The notes: generated from the sequence alone by a model not told the origin. Positions 31,572 to 40,446 are shown, numbered from the stretch's first letter. The stretch is DNA of 64,000 nt from Amycolatopsis taiwanensis DSM 45107 (GCF_000519205.1 NZ_JAFB01000004.1:155269-219268); one strand, 5' to 3'. Program-made: numbers and translations.

Positions 31572-33086
31572 ATGAGTGTTGTGCTCGGAGTCGACATCGG
31601 CACCTACGAAGCCAAGGGGGTGCTGGTCGACGAGAGTGGGCGGATCGTCGCCCGCCACCAGCGCCCTCACCGGGTGACGGTGCCGCGGCCGGGGTACGTG
31701 GAACACGACCCCGAAGCCGTGTGGTGGAACGGGTTCGTGGAGATCACGCGGGCGCTGCTGGCCGCGCACGCTCCCGCCGCCGGTGCGGTGGCCGCGGTCG
31801 CGGTCAGCGGCATCGGCCCGTGTGTGCTTCCCCTGGACAGTTCGGGAGCCCCGCTGCGCAACGCGATCCTTTACGGCGTGGACGTCCGGGCGGCGGCGCA
31901 GATCGACCAGCTCACCGACGCCGCTGGCGAGCAGGAGATCCTCGAGCGCGCGGGCACCTCGCTGACCTCCCAGTCGGCCGGGCCGAAGATAGCCTGGATC
32001 GAGCAGAACGAGCCCGAGATCTTCGCGCGCACCGCGCTGTTCGTCACCTGCCAGACCTTCATCACCGGGCGGCTCACCGGCAACTGGGTCATCGACCAGG
32101 CGACGGCGGCCTACTACCACCCGTTCTACGACCGGCGCACCGCCGACTGGAATCTCGACGGCTGCCCGGGCGCCCTGACACGCGCGCAGCTCCCCGAGAT
32201 CGGCTGGTCGTGCGACATCGCCGGACTCGTCACGCGCGCGGCGGCCGAGACGACCGGGCTGCCGGCCGGCACCCCGGTACTCGTGGGCGCCCCCGACGCG
32301 GCGGCCGAGGCGCTGAGCGCCGGAGTTTCGGGTGAGCGCGACATGATGGTCATGTACGGCTCATCGCATTTCATGATCGAAGTACTGGATGCGCCGCACA
32401 CGTCGCGAGTCCTGTGGCCGGCCCCGTATCTGTTCCGCGACACGTACCTGCTCGCCGCGGGCACCGCGACCGCCGGCAGCTTCACCCGGTGGTTCGCCGA
32501 CCTGCTCTCACCCGACACCGGCGGCGACGACGCGCTCTACACCGAACTCGCCGAACTCGCCGCGGCTTCGCCGCCCGGTGCGCGCGGGCTGCTCGCCCTC
32601 CCCTACCTCAGCGGTGAACGGACGCCTCTCTACGACCCGGGGGCCCGTGGCGCGCTGTTCGGGCTTTCGCTTCGGCACGACCGGGGTGACGTCGCACGCG
32701 CGATCGCGGAGTCGATCGCGCACAGCGCTGCCGCGGCCTTGCGAGCGTTCGATGTCGAAGGGCTCAGCCCGAAGGTGGTCCGCGCGGTCGGCGGTGGCAC
32801 CAGGAACCTCGTGTGGGTCCAGGCCGTCAGCGACATCAGCGGATACCCGCAGGACGTAGTGGCCGGCCCCGGCGCTGCCTTGGGCGACGCCATGCTCGCG
32901 GGCATGGCCGCCGGTCTGCTCGATGGTCCAGATGACTCGCGGCGGTGGGTGGCGCCGGCCCGTCTCATCGAGCCACGCCGCGAGTTCGCCGAGCTGTACG
33001 ACCGCCAGCGAGACCTGTTCGAGCAGCTCTACCGCGGTACCCGGCCGATCGTGTCCGCTCTCGACGAGTTGAGGAACCAATCATGA
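31572..33086 (+). CDS. FGGY-family carbohydrate kinase
   Basis: A 504-aa sugar or polyol kinase with two actin-like domains. The N-terminal phosphate loop is VVLGVDIGTYEAKGVLVDES. GYVEHDPEAVWWNGF, AVSGIGPCVLPLD, YLSGERTPLYDPGARGALFG (the FGGY signature region) and KVVRAVGGGTRNLVWVQAVS (adenosine-binding GGG) follow. The substrate group of FGGY kinases includes xylulose, ribulose, erythritol, glycerol and others and cannot be fixed here. It is preceded by a BtpA-like gene, and its stop overlaps the next start as ATGA (33083-33086), so the M29-like gene is translationally coupled. Confidence 0.93.
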   Translation: MSVVLGVDIGTYEAKGVLVDESGRIVARHQRPHRVTVPRPGYVEHDPEAVWWNGFVEITRALLAAHAPAAGAVAAVAVSGIGPCVLPLDSSGAPLRNAILYGVDVRAAAQIDQLTDAAGEQEILERAGTSLTSQSAGPKIAWIEQNEPEIFARTALFVTCQTFITGRLTGNWVIDQATAAYYHPFYDRRTADWNLDGCPGALTRAQLPEIGWSCDIAGLVTRAAAETTGLPAGTPVLVGAPDAAAEALSAGVSGERDMMVMYGSSHFMIEVLDAPHTSRVLWPAPYLFRDTYLLAAGTATAGSFTRWFADLLSPDTGGDDALYTELAELAAASPPGARGLLALPYLSGERTPLYDPGARGALFGLSLRHDRGDVARAIAESIAHSAAAALRAFDVEGLSPKVVRAVGGGTRNLVWVQAVSDISGYPQDVVAGPGAALGDAMLAGMAAGLLDGPDDSRRWVAPARLIEPRREFAELYDRQRDLFEQLYRGTRPIVSALDELRNQS

Positions 33087-34180
33087 CCAACCGGTGGCAC
33101 GAACTGGCCGAGCACATCGCCAACCGGCTCGAAGTAACCGCACAATCCAAGGTCAGCGTGTTCGTCAACGATGAAACTGCGCTCCCCGCCGCGCATGCGC
33201 TGATTTCTGCCGCGACTCGTCGGGGCGCCGCGGTGCAGACCGTGTACACCAGTGAACGCGCCGAGCGCGAAATGCTCGCGGCCTACGACGTGGACCGGCT
33301 CGCCGAGCCCGCCCCGATCGAGAAGGCCGCCATGGAATGGTCCGACGTGCACGTGTCGTTCCGAGCCATGCTGTGGCCCGATGCCGACTCCGACGGCGGC
33401 GACATCGAGAACCTGCCGCGCCGGCTGGCGGCGATGCGTACCGCGAAAGGTGTCGTCTCCACGCTCCGCTGGCAAGGCACCCGGTGGGCGGTGGTTCGCA
33501 TTCCCACCGCGGAGTGGGCCGGCCGGCTCGGTGTGCCGGCCCAGACCCTGCTGGGCGAGTTCTTCGCCGGGGCACTGGACGACTGGGACGGGAACAGGCG
33601 ACGGTGGCAACCGATCGCGGACGCGCTCACCAATGGGCACACCGCGACGATCAGCTCCGCCGACACCGAACTCAGCCTGAGTATCGACGGCCGACGCGGC
33701 GTCCTGTTCGCGGGCGAGGCGAACCTCCCCGACGGTGAGGCCGCGACCGCGCCGGTGGAGGACCGCGTGGACGGGCACATCACGTTCCCGGGTACCGCGA
33801 TCTTCGCCGGGTACGCATTCGAGGACCTGCGCCTGCTCTTCGAGCACGGCCGGGTCGTGGACGTGCGGGCACGGCGCGGCGAAAGCATCGCCCGCGCCCT
33901 GATCGGCACCGACGCCGGGTCGAACCGGGTCGGTGAGCTCGGGATCGGCCTGAGCGAGGCCGTCCAGCAGTGGACCGGTGACCTGTTCATCGACGAGAAG
34001 ATCCTCGGCACCGTGCACATCGCGCTCGGCCGCGCCTATCCGGAATGCGGCGGGGTGAACATGTCCTCGCTGCATTGGGACATCGTCAAGGATCTCCGCC
34101 GGGAAGCGGGCGGTGGCGGAACGCTGGCCATCGACGGCAACGTGATCATCGAGAACGGCCGGTTCAGGTGGCCGTCCTGA
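33083..34180 (+). CDS. M29 aminopeptidase-like metalloprotein
   Basis: A 365-aa protein of the thermophilic aminopeptidase (AmpS/PepS, M29) fold. The metal-ligand motifs are visible: LPDGEAATAPVEDRVDGHIT (first Glu), NRVGELGIGLSEAV (second Glu), ILGTVHIALGRAYPECGGVN (His, catalytic Tyr) and SSLHWDIVKDLR (His and Asp). ATG at 33083 overlaps the kinase stop codon. A peptidase coupled to a sugar kinase and BtpA protein is unexpected. E. coli SgcX, another metallopeptidase-like protein, is encoded with SgcQ in the sgc locus, so the pairing may be functional. The substrate could be a glycosyl-amino acid or other amide rather than a peptide. Confidence 0.88.
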   Translation: MTNRWHELAEHIANRLEVTAQSKVSVFVNDETALPAAHALISAATRRGAAVQTVYTSERAEREMLAAYDVDRLAEPAPIEKAAMEWSDVHVSFRAMLWPDADSDGGDIENLPRRLAAMRTAKGVVSTLRWQGTRWAVVRIPTAEWAGRLGVPAQTLLGEFFAGALDDWDGNRRRWQPIADALTNGHTATISSADTELSLSIDGRRGVLFAGEANLPDGEAATAPVEDRVDGHITFPGTAIFAGYAFEDLRLLFEHGRVVDVRARRGESIARALIGTDAGSNRVGELGIGLSEAVQQWTGDLFIDEKILGTVHIALGRAYPECGGVNMSSLHWDIVKDLRREAGGGGTLAIDGNVIIENGRFRWPS

Positions 34181-34208
34181 GTCGGCGGTCTGAAAGCGCT
34201 TTCTCGAG

Positions 34209-34922
34209 CTACCGCAGCCGGGACCTGGAGGTAGGCTGCAGGCGAAGTTCTTGCGGCGCATCAGCGAGCCGATCACGCAACTGCACAGGGAGATCGGATT
34301 TCCGGAGCCGTTCGGCGTACTCGGCATAATCGGAGGCGCTGTCGAAGGTGGAAATCCAGACGAACACGTTCTCCCCCTCACGTACCGGCAGCTTCGGGAA
34401 CGTGTTGCGGCTGTGCTCGGTCCGCAACGCCGCGACCGGGCTGCCGCCACACGCGTCCAGGGCAGGGACGATCGCCTCGCGGAAGAACTGGGCGAAATCC
34501 CCGTCATCCGGTGCGGGCAGCGGGCAGACGGTGATCGCCACCCGTGACTCCGGTGTCAGTACCGAGTCCACCGGAGGCCGCGGGGTCTGCGGCGGAAGAA
34601 AAGGCGAGTCGGGCCGGAGCAACAGCACATCGTCGGAGTCGATCATGGTCGCGTTGGCGGCGTCCCGGTGCGCTGCCCAGACCGGGCCGCCGTAGAAGCC
34701 GGTCAGTCCCTTGAGGCGACTGTCCATATCGGCGAAGCCTCGCAGCCAGACGAAACGATCCGGGTCGTCGAGGTCCCGAAACTGACCGATGACGTGCATC
34801 CCGACGGCTTCCTGGGGCTCAACCAGCTCCCGGTCGAACAACTCGATCAAGGTGTCGCGCTGGCCGGGGTGCAGCGTGTACTGCCTCAACTCGACGACGC
34901 CGTAGCGTGAATCCTCTGGCAT
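34209..34922 (-). CDS. NIPSNAP-family protein
   Basis: A 237-aa dimeric alpha/beta-barrel protein. The opening VVELRQYTLHPGQRDTLIEL, then VGMHVIGQFRDLDDPDRFVW and LRGFADMDSRLKGLTGFYGG, are a clear NIPSNAP domain. A second, weaker copy is suggested in the C-terminal half (VFVWISTFDSASDYAEYAER). The biochemical role of bacterial NIPSNAP proteins is not settled; some resemble small monooxygenase-like barrels. ATG at 34922 gives MPEDSRYGVVELRQ; an upstream in-frame extension is not NIPSNAP-like. It is convergent with the M29 gene, with 28 bp between their ends. Confidence 0.88.
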   Translation of the reverse strand: MPEDSRYGVVELRQYTLHPGQRDTLIELFDRELVEPQEAVGMHVIGQFRDLDDPDRFVWLRGFADMDSRLKGLTGFYGGPVWAAHRDAANATMIDSDDVLLLRPDSPFLPPQTPRPPVDSVLTPESRVAITVCPLPAPDDGDFAQFFREAIVPALDACGGSPVAALRTEHSRNTFPKLPVREGENVFVWISTFDSASDYAEYAERLRKSDLPVQLRDRLADAPQELRLQPTSRSRLR

Positions 34923-34995
34923 GGCGCGAAGATTACCGGGATCAACTGCTCGGGCTGTGAAGTTCCGTAGGTTTTCTCCCGGTCTGGCACGGTTG

Positions 34996-35940
34996 TCAGA
35001 ACAGGCCCGCCAGCAGCGATTCGCCAAGATCGCTCAGCCGGTATTTCACCTTGTGCCCGGCTCGGCCCGCGGTGAGCAGTCCCACGTCCCGCAAGGCCGT
35101 CAGATGCGCCGAGACCGTGCTGGCCGCGAGGCCGAACCGCGCGGCCAACTCGGAGGTGCTCGCCGGCTCGGCCAAGGCAACCAACAGCGCGGCCTTGGTC
35201 CGTCCGAACGCGGCCGCGAGCCGGTCGTCGGGGACGGGCTCCCCGGTCCACAGCCGGGCGACCCCGCGTGCCGGATACAACAACGACGGCTGCCACGGCG
35301 GCACCAACATCAGGCCGACCCCGGGCCAGGCGAAAACGCACGGCAGCAAGAGCAGCCCACGCCGATCGAGCCGGCCGCGTGCCCGGCCCCGGGTCTCGAC
35401 AAGCAGCAGGTCGCCGGCCAGCCGCACGCTGGGATGAAGGTCGCACAACGCCAACCCGATCCCGCCCTGGGCAAGCCGGCGCGAGCGGTAGGCGATGTCT
35501 TCGCTCAGGGTGGCCCGGATTCGCGGCCAGTGCGGAGAAACCAGTTCGGTCCACACCAGACCCATCTGGTCGGCGAGCAGGTCGCGGGCGCGCGCGGGAT
35601 CTTCCGGCAAACCGGTCAGATCCGCGTCGACCATCGCCAGCTCGGCTGCCACCTGCGCGGGTGGCGTCCGGCGTATCTCGGCCAGTTGGGCCTCGGCCGT
35701 GGTCTCCGGACCTTCCGGGGGCGGGCTGAGGAAGTCGGTGATGTAGGTCCGGCCGGACAGCACCGCACGCAACTCGTCGATCGGCAGCGCGATCTCGGCG
35801 ACCGACTCGAGCCAAGGCCGGTATGCCGGATGACCACGCAGCCCGAGGATCACCCGCACCGCGCCGATCGCCTCTTCCAGCGGGGAGACGCCGAAGCGCA
35901 GCCGGTGCGTGCTCGGCGAAACCAGCTCCAGCTCGATCAC
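34996..35940 (-). CDS. ArsR-type winged-helix regulator with DUF5937-like N-terminal domain
   Basis: A 314-aa transcriptional regulator. The long N-terminal part (from VSPSTHRLRFGVSPLEEAIG) is the DUF5937-like region common in actinomycetes. The C-terminal ~80 residues are an ArsR-like winged helix: ALLVALAEPASTSELAARFG, LAASTVSAHLTALRDVGLLT and GHKVKYRLSDLGESLL. No metal-binding Cys cluster is apparent. It is divergent from an MFS transporter gene at 36010 with about 70 bp between them, which points to local control of that exporter. Confidence 0.85.
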   Translation of the reverse strand: MIELELVSPSTHRLRFGVSPLEEAIGAVRVILGLRGHPAYRPWLESVAEIALPIDELRAVLSGRTYITDFLSPPPEGPETTAEAQLAEIRRTPPAQVAAELAMVDADLTGLPEDPARARDLLADQMGLVWTELVSPHWPRIRATLSEDIAYRSRRLAQGGIGLALCDLHPSVRLAGDLLLVETRGRARGRLDRRGLLLLPCVFAWPGVGLMLVPPWQPSLLYPARGVARLWTGEPVPDDRLAAAFGRTKAALLVALAEPASTSELAARFGLAASTVSAHLTALRDVGLLTAGRAGHKVKYRLSDLGESLLAGLF

Positions 35941-36009
35941 GGTCAGCTCGTTCTTTCGGAGATAACCGAATCAGTATGCCTCGCTCCAGCTCCGGCCGAG
36001 GCTGTGCTG

Positions 36010-37185
36010 GTGACACCCTCGTACTGGCGGTGGTCCGCCGGAGTGCAACTCGCCCGGCTGCCCGCGACCATGGCCCCGCTCGCCTTCACCCTGCTGGCCA
36101 CCGCGATCACCGGCTCCTACCGGCTCGGTGGCGTGCTGATGTCGGTGTTCGTGGTGGCCGGACTGCTGGGCTCGATCCCGGCCGGGCGACTCCTCGACCG
36201 GATCGGTCCGAGCCGGGGTCTTCGGCTGCTGCTGATGAGTTCCGCCGCTGGATTCACCGCCCTGCTGACCGTTTCCGACGGGCCGCTCGTGCTCGCACTC
36301 GTGGTGATTCCCGGCGCGATCGAGGGCGGTCTGAACGGTGGGTTTCGCACGCTGCTGGCCGGCACCGTTCCGGACGGGCAACTGCCGCGGGCCGTCGCAG
36401 TGGACGCGATGATTCTCGAAGGCGTGCTGATCGCCGGGCCGGTATTGGTTTCCCTGCTCGGGATGGGCGGCTCGCTGCTGCCGCTGGCCGGGATGGCGAC
36501 CGCCTGCGTGCTTTCGGCACTGCTGGTCCCGAGCCGGGAACACCGCCGAACCGCGCGAGCGGACCGGCCGGCCTTGCCGATTCGCGCGGCACTGCCCTGG
36601 CTGGCGTGCCAGTTCGCGATCGGGCACCTGCTGTCGACGATCGAAGTCGCCCCGCTGCCCCTCGTTGAGCGGCTCGGCGCCCCGGCCGCACTGGCCGGCC
36701 TCGTGATCGCGGTGCTCAGCGGGTCGAGCATCGTGGGCAGCGCCCTGTATGCGTGGCGCGGGTCCAGGTTGAAACCCGGCCTGTTCCTGGGCGGGTTCGT
36801 GCTTGGCGGGGTCACCGTCGCGGCGGATCTCGGCTGGCCCGGACTGATCGCCGGCGCAATGTTGATCGGGTTGAGCGTCGGGCCACTGGTGACGACGGCG
36901 TCGGTCGCGATGCAGCGGCTCCTGCCGGAAGGCAGGCGCGCGGAAGGCTTTTCGGTCTCCTTCGCGGTGCAGGGAGCCGGATTCGCGCTAGGTTCGCTTG
37001 CCGTCGGTGTGCTGCCGCTCTGGCTCGCGCCACTGCTTGGGTCTGTTAGTTCCGCTGCTGCCTTTGCGCTGCTGAAATCGGTGCAGCAGGAGAAGGACGA
37101 AGGTGTGTCAGCAGTTCGTCCGCAACTGGGTACGGGCGCTCCTGCGGCAACAGGCGGGCAGCAGAATCGAGATCGCCGTCGCTGA
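36010..37185 (+). CDS. MFS transporter
   Basis: A 391-aa major facilitator with about 12 helices: WSAGVQLARLPATMAPLAFT for helix 1, AGRLLDRIGPSRGLRLLLMS with the GRxxDRxGxxR loop, RTLLAGTVPDGQLPRAVAVD and LLPEGRRAEGFSVSFAVQGA. The arrangement is like actinobacterial efflux MFS proteins. I chose the GTG at 36010, which has GAGG 8 nt upstream; a GTG at 36004 is possible. The frame remains open far upstream but that region is antisense to the regulator gene. The last 46 codons overlap the 3' end of the convergent DUF4291 gene by 140 bp. Confidence 0.85.
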   Translation: MTPSYWRWSAGVQLARLPATMAPLAFTLLATAITGSYRLGGVLMSVFVVAGLLGSIPAGRLLDRIGPSRGLRLLLMSSAAGFTALLTVSDGPLVLALVVIPGAIEGGLNGGFRTLLAGTVPDGQLPRAVAVDAMILEGVLIAGPVLVSLLGMGGSLLPLAGMATACVLSALLVPSREHRRTARADRPALPIRAALPWLACQFAIGHLLSTIEVAPLPLVERLGAPAALAGLVIAVLSGSSIVGSALYAWRGSRLKPGLFLGGFVLGGVTVAADLGWPGLIAGAMLIGLSVGPLVTTASVAMQRLLPEGRRAEGFSVSFAVQGAGFALGSLAVGVLPLWLAPLLGSVSSAAAFALLKSVQQEKDEGVSAVRPQLGTGAPAATGGQQNRDRRR

Positions 37186-37684
37186 CCAGCGCGTGGATCT
37201 CACGGGCGAGCGGAGTCACGTCCCTGATAGCGACCGTCCACTCGTCCGCGTAACGTCGTACGGCTTCGCCGGAGAGCCCGAGTTGCAGCGAGCGATACGG
37301 AAGGGGCCGCAGGTGCAGGTCGCGCTCGGGATCCCACTGGACGCGGGCGGGAGAGTTCTTCAGCTGACGTTGCCAGGTACTGCGGTCGGAATGCAGCCCC
37401 GGCTGGTAGCTCGAAAGACACGCATGCCGCAACGCCCACTCAAAGCCGTCGCGCGAGATCTCGACGGCGAGGACGGTCTCCTGACCCGGCTTCGTACCCC
37501 AGCCGCAGCGGTACATCATCCACAGGAACGACGGCTTGATCCATGTCATCCGGTCCCGCTTCCACGCCGCGGAAAAGCGGCCATTGTGGACAGCGGGCCC
37601 GCCGATGGCCGGGGAGTATGCCTGATAGACGGTGACAGTGGATGCCGTGTGGAGTGCGCGGATCCGGTGTCGTGGTTCTTCCAT
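37046..37684 (-). CDS. DUF4291 domain-containing protein
   Basis: A 212-aa protein matching DUF4291: RALHTASTVTVYQAYSPAIG, AWKRDRMTWIKPSFLWMMYR plus CGWGTKPGQE, VLAVEISRDGFEWALRHACL and the C-terminal VQWDPERDLHLRPLPYRSLQ with LGLSGEAVRRYADEWTVAIRD. The combination of a basic KRDRMTWIKPS(F)xWM motif and QWDPER is diagnostic. Function unknown; it has been suggested to act on nucleic acids or nucleotides, without proof. ATG at 37684. It is convergent with and overlaps the MFS gene by 140 bp. It follows the TetR gene in the same direction. Confidence 0.88.
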   Translation of the reverse strand: MEEPRHRIRALHTASTVTVYQAYSPAIGGPAVHNGRFSAAWKRDRMTWIKPSFLWMMYRCGWGTKPGQETVLAVEISRDGFEWALRHACLSSYQPGLHSDRSTWQRQLKNSPARVQWDPERDLHLRPLPYRSLQLGLSGEAVRRYADEWTVAIRDVTPLAREIHALVSDGDLDSAARLLPQERPYPVADELLTHLRPSPAAPISAAQRQQRN

Positions 37685-37725
37685 GCTGTAAAGCGTGCAG
37701 CCAACCGACTCGGCCGGCGAGCGAA

Positions 37726-38487
37726 TTACTGCTCGCCGCCGGCGCGTTCGATGGCGCTGTCGATTCCGTCGAGGACGAATTGCAGGCCGATGATGAAATC
37801 GTTGCCCGCCGGATCCTCGGTGGCTTCCGGCGTCGGGGCCTCGAACAGGGTCGACGCGAACAGACTGGCCACCTCGGGAAACCGGTCGCTGTCCACGAGC
37901 CGCGCCAGTGCGCGGCCGTAGTCCCGCTCGGCGCTCGGTTGGTCGACGTCCGGGGCCCGTCCTGCGGCCAGGTCGTGGGCCTGGGTCGCGGCCTGGCGCG
38001 CGTACCCGCCCAGCAGGCCGACCGCGCCGAGCTTCTGCGCCCAATCGAGGCCGGTGTCCCGGAGGATCGCCAGCGCGGACTCCAGCCAGGCGATCTGGTT
38101 CGGCCCGGACGGCGGGCCGGAGACCGGGACCCGCACCAACCACGGGCGCCGCAGGTACAGCTCCCACAGCGCGGTGGCCCACTGCAGCAGGCCGTCGCGC
38201 CAGGTGGAGGCGGTGATCTCCGGGGGTTCGCCTGTCCCGGCGTCGGTCATCAGCACGAGCAGTTCGTCCTTGGAGCCGACGTAGCGATACAGCGACATGG
38301 TCGTGAACCCCAGCGCCTTCGCGACCTTGGGCAGCGTCGCGCCGGGGAGTCCGTCGCGGTCGGCCAGTTCGACGGCGGTACCCACGACCCGGCCCACGTC
38401 GAGCTCGGCCGGCCGGCCCAGCCGCGAGGGGCTGGCCAACCCCCAAAGCCTGCGTAGCTCCACGGGCACGTCATCGTCGCTGGCCAC
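37726..38487 (-). CDS. TetR-family transcriptional regulator
   Basis: A 253-aa TetR regulator. The HTH covers about residues 30-75 (VVGTAVELADRDGLPGATLP; VAKALGFTTMSLYRYVGSKD; ELLVLMTD). The C-terminal all-helical ligand-binding domain is of the TetR_C type found in antibiotic-exporter regulators (ALAILRDTGLDWAQKLGAVG; GNDFIIGLQFVLDGIDSAIE). It is divergent from a DUF418 membrane protein gene. An AT-rich imperfect palindrome lies between them at 38541-38565, making that gene the likely target. Confidence 0.9.
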   Translation of the reverse strand: MASDDDVPVELRRLWGLASPSRLGRPAELDVGRVVGTAVELADRDGLPGATLPKVAKALGFTTMSLYRYVGSKDELLVLMTDAGTGEPPEITASTWRDGLLQWATALWELYLRRPWLVRVPVSGPPSGPNQIAWLESALAILRDTGLDWAQKLGAVGLLGGYARQAATQAHDLAAGRAPDVDQPSAERDYGRALARLVDSDRFPEVASLFASTLFEAPTPEATEDPAGNDFIIGLQFVLDGIDSAIERAGGEQ

Positions 38488-38540
38488 TGATCCTCCTGGA
38501 GCCCCACCACCTGCCCGATCATCATGACACGCCCCATTAG

Positions 38541-38565
38541 TTTACTAGACATAGTTTCTATAGTA
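38541..38565. promoter_or_regulatory. AT-rich divergent promoter with imperfect TetR-type operator
   Basis: The stretch contains ACATAG-TTT-CTATAG, an inverted repeat with one mismatch, flanked by TAGTTTACTAG and TATACAAAAG. It lies between the tetR gene (start 38487) and the DUF418 gene (start 38611) and is the only AT-rich patch there, so it probably holds promoters and operator. Confidence 0.5.
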
Positions 38566-38610
38566 TACAAAAGATGCGTCGTTCGGACCGAGATCGGGAG
38601 GAAGTCGGAG

Positions 38611-39819
38611 ATGACCACCAACACCGAGGCGCCACCGGGCAGGGGGCCGGTCCGCCGCGGCGAACGGGCGCTGGCGCCCGACCTCGCCAGAGGCGCGATG
38701 CTGCTGATCATCGCGCTCGCGAATGTCGCGGGCGTGGTGTTCGCGGGGGAGCCGGGCGCCGAGCCGGCACCGGAAGGCGCCGACCGCGGCGTCAACCTGA
38801 TCATGTTCACCTTGCTGCACGCCCGCGGGTATCCGGTATTCGCGGTCATGTTCGGCTACGGCCTGGTGCAACTGGCCCGCCGCCAGCGAGCCGCGGGCGC
38901 CTCACCCGCGGGAGTCCGGTCGGTGCTGCTGCGCCGCAACGGGTGGCTCGTGGTCTTCGGGTTCGTGCACGCCGCGCTGCTGTACTACGGAGACTTCCTT
39001 GGGGCATACGGCTTGGTCGGGATAGTGATGACCCTCGTCCTGCTGAACCGGAACGACCGAGTGCACAAAGTTGTGCTCTGGCTGTGGGGACTCGCCACTG
39101 TGGAGGTACTGGTCCTCGGCATCGTGGTGGCGATCCGGATTCTGTCCGGGGAAGCCGGAACCGCCGAACTGCCACTCGGGCACGTCGACTCGCTCGCTGC
39201 CCCGGACTACGGCCGATCCGTACTCGACCGCCTCACCGAGTGGCCGGTGCACACACTGACCGTGCTGCCGTTCATCCTCATCACCTGGCTGGGCATGTGG
39301 GCTGCGCGCCGGGGCGTGCTGGAGAATCCCGCAGCCCACCGCCAGCTGCTGCGGTGGACCGTGGTGATCGGGCTCGGCATCTCAACCCTGGGCGGACTGC
39401 CCATGGGGCTGGCAAGCGCCGGTTGGCTGCACGTCGACGAGTCGACCGCATCGCTGATGTCCTACCTGCACGGCGGAACCGGCATGTTCGCCGGTCCGGG
39501 CTTCGTCGCATTGTTCGGCCTGATCGCACTGCGCGTGTCTCGGAAGCGGAAGCGCGGCAGCTTGGTGGTGGCCCTGTGTGCGCTGGGACAGCGCTCGCTG
39601 TCCGGATACCTGTTCCAGTCCGTCGCCTGGATCATCCTCCTCGCGCCGTACACGCTCGATTTGGGCAACAGCTTCGCGACCAAGTCGATTGCCGGCGTCG
39701 TGATCGCGTTCGCCGTCTGGCTCATCAGCGTCGTGGTGGCGCGCATGCTTGACCGCCTCGGCAAGCCCGGCCCGGCGGAGTGGGTCCTTCGACGGCTCGC
39801 CTACGGCCGGCGTTCGTAG
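38611..39819 (+). CDS. DUF418 domain-containing membrane protein
   Basis: A 402-aa integral membrane protein with about 9-10 helices. RGERALAPDLARGAMLLIIA opens helix 1. LMFTLLHARGYPVFAVMFGYG is split here as MFTLLHARGYPVFAVMFGYG, a DUF418 hallmark, and the C-terminal DUF418 domain includes GQRSLSGYLFQSVAWIIL. DUF418/YeiB proteins are distantly related to acyltransferase-3 membrane enzymes; their substrates are unknown. ATG at 38611 follows GGAGGAAG and CGGAG. Controlled most likely by the divergent TetR protein. Confidence 0.88.
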   Translation: MTTNTEAPPGRGPVRRGERALAPDLARGAMLLIIALANVAGVVFAGEPGAEPAPEGADRGVNLIMFTLLHARGYPVFAVMFGYGLVQLARRQRAAGASPAGVRSVLLRRNGWLVVFGFVHAALLYYGDFLGAYGLVGIVMTLVLLNRNDRVHKVVLWLWGLATVEVLVLGIVVAIRILSGEAGTAELPLGHVDSLAAPDYGRSVLDRLTEWPVHTLTVLPFILITWLGMWAARRGVLENPAAHRQLLRWTVVIGLGISTLGGLPMGLASAGWLHVDESTASLMSYLHGGTGMFAGPGFVALFGLIALRVSRKRKRGSLVVALCALGQRSLSGYLFQSVAWIILLAPYTLDLGNSFATKSIAGVVIAFAVWLISVVVARMLDRLGKPGPAEWVLRRLAYGRRS

Positions 39820-39892
39820 GCGCGGTCGCCCCGCGACCTGTACTTCTCAGGTGCGGCAGGCAAAGCTGGACCTCCAGCGGCGCGGAGTGGGC

Positions 39893-40429
39893 TTACTTGT
39901 CGTGTTCTTCGGTCGGGAACTGGATCAGGCTCATCATTCGGGGACTCCGGCCGGGTGCGGGCTGGTTGGCCGCCCGTGACGCGAAGACCTGACGCATCTC
40001 GCTGATCATCTCGGCGTGTTCGTCGGGACTGAGCCAGAGAATGCCCTGGCGGTAGCCGATGGCATCGGCGAACGGGTCGGCTCCTGGCCGGTCGAGATAG
40101 GCGTTGAACTCCGCGTGCAGGGCGGCCATGGCCGCGGCGAACCCGTGGCGGTGGTCGTCCAAGGACATCGACGCGCCGGTCTCGGGATCGATCGTCTGCC
40201 GGTCCCGGCGTAGCCGGTACCGCCGCTCGACCGCTCCGCGCACCCGCTGCTCCTCCGCCACCTCCAGCACCCCACCCTCGAGCAGCAGGCCGACGTGCCG
40301 ATACACGGTGGTCTTGGGCACATCGGGCAGCGCCGCGCACAGCTCCGCGGTGGTGCGCGTCCGCCCGCCGGACATGGCGTAGGTGATGCGCAGTCGCACT
40401 GGGTGCAGCACCAGGTCGAGTAGGTCCAT
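39893..40429 (-). CDS. Winged-helix (ArsR/HTH_20-like) transcriptional regulator
   Basis: A 178-aa regulator. LDLVLHPVRLRITYAMSGGR, TTAELCAALPDVPKTTVYRH and VGLLLEGGVLEVAEEQRVRG form an ArsR-like winged helix. The C-terminal half (IDPETGASMSLDDHRHGFAA; HAEFNAYLDRPGADPFADAI; YRQGILWLSPDEHAEMISEM) is the effector region of the YdfF/helix-turn-helix 20 group. ATG at 40429 was chosen so the protein starts at the HTH; further upstream starts would translate the operator at 40447. It is divergent from the erythromycin-esterase-like gene and probably represses it. Confidence 0.85.
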   Translation of the reverse strand: MDLLDLVLHPVRLRITYAMSGGRTRTTAELCAALPDVPKTTVYRHVGLLLEGGVLEVAEEQRVRGAVERRYRLRRDRQTIDPETGASMSLDDHRHGFAAAMAALHAEFNAYLDRPGADPFADAIGYRQGILWLSPDEHAEMISEMRQVFASRAANQPAPGRSPRMMSLIQFPTEEHDK

Positions 40430-40446
40430 ACCCCAACGATCCCACA

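Noticed and set aside
34192-34203. GAAAGCGCTTTC palindrome as a LacI-type operator for the sugar locus
   Set aside because: It lies between the 3' ends of two convergent genes, not in a promoter; chance or part of a weak terminator is more likely.
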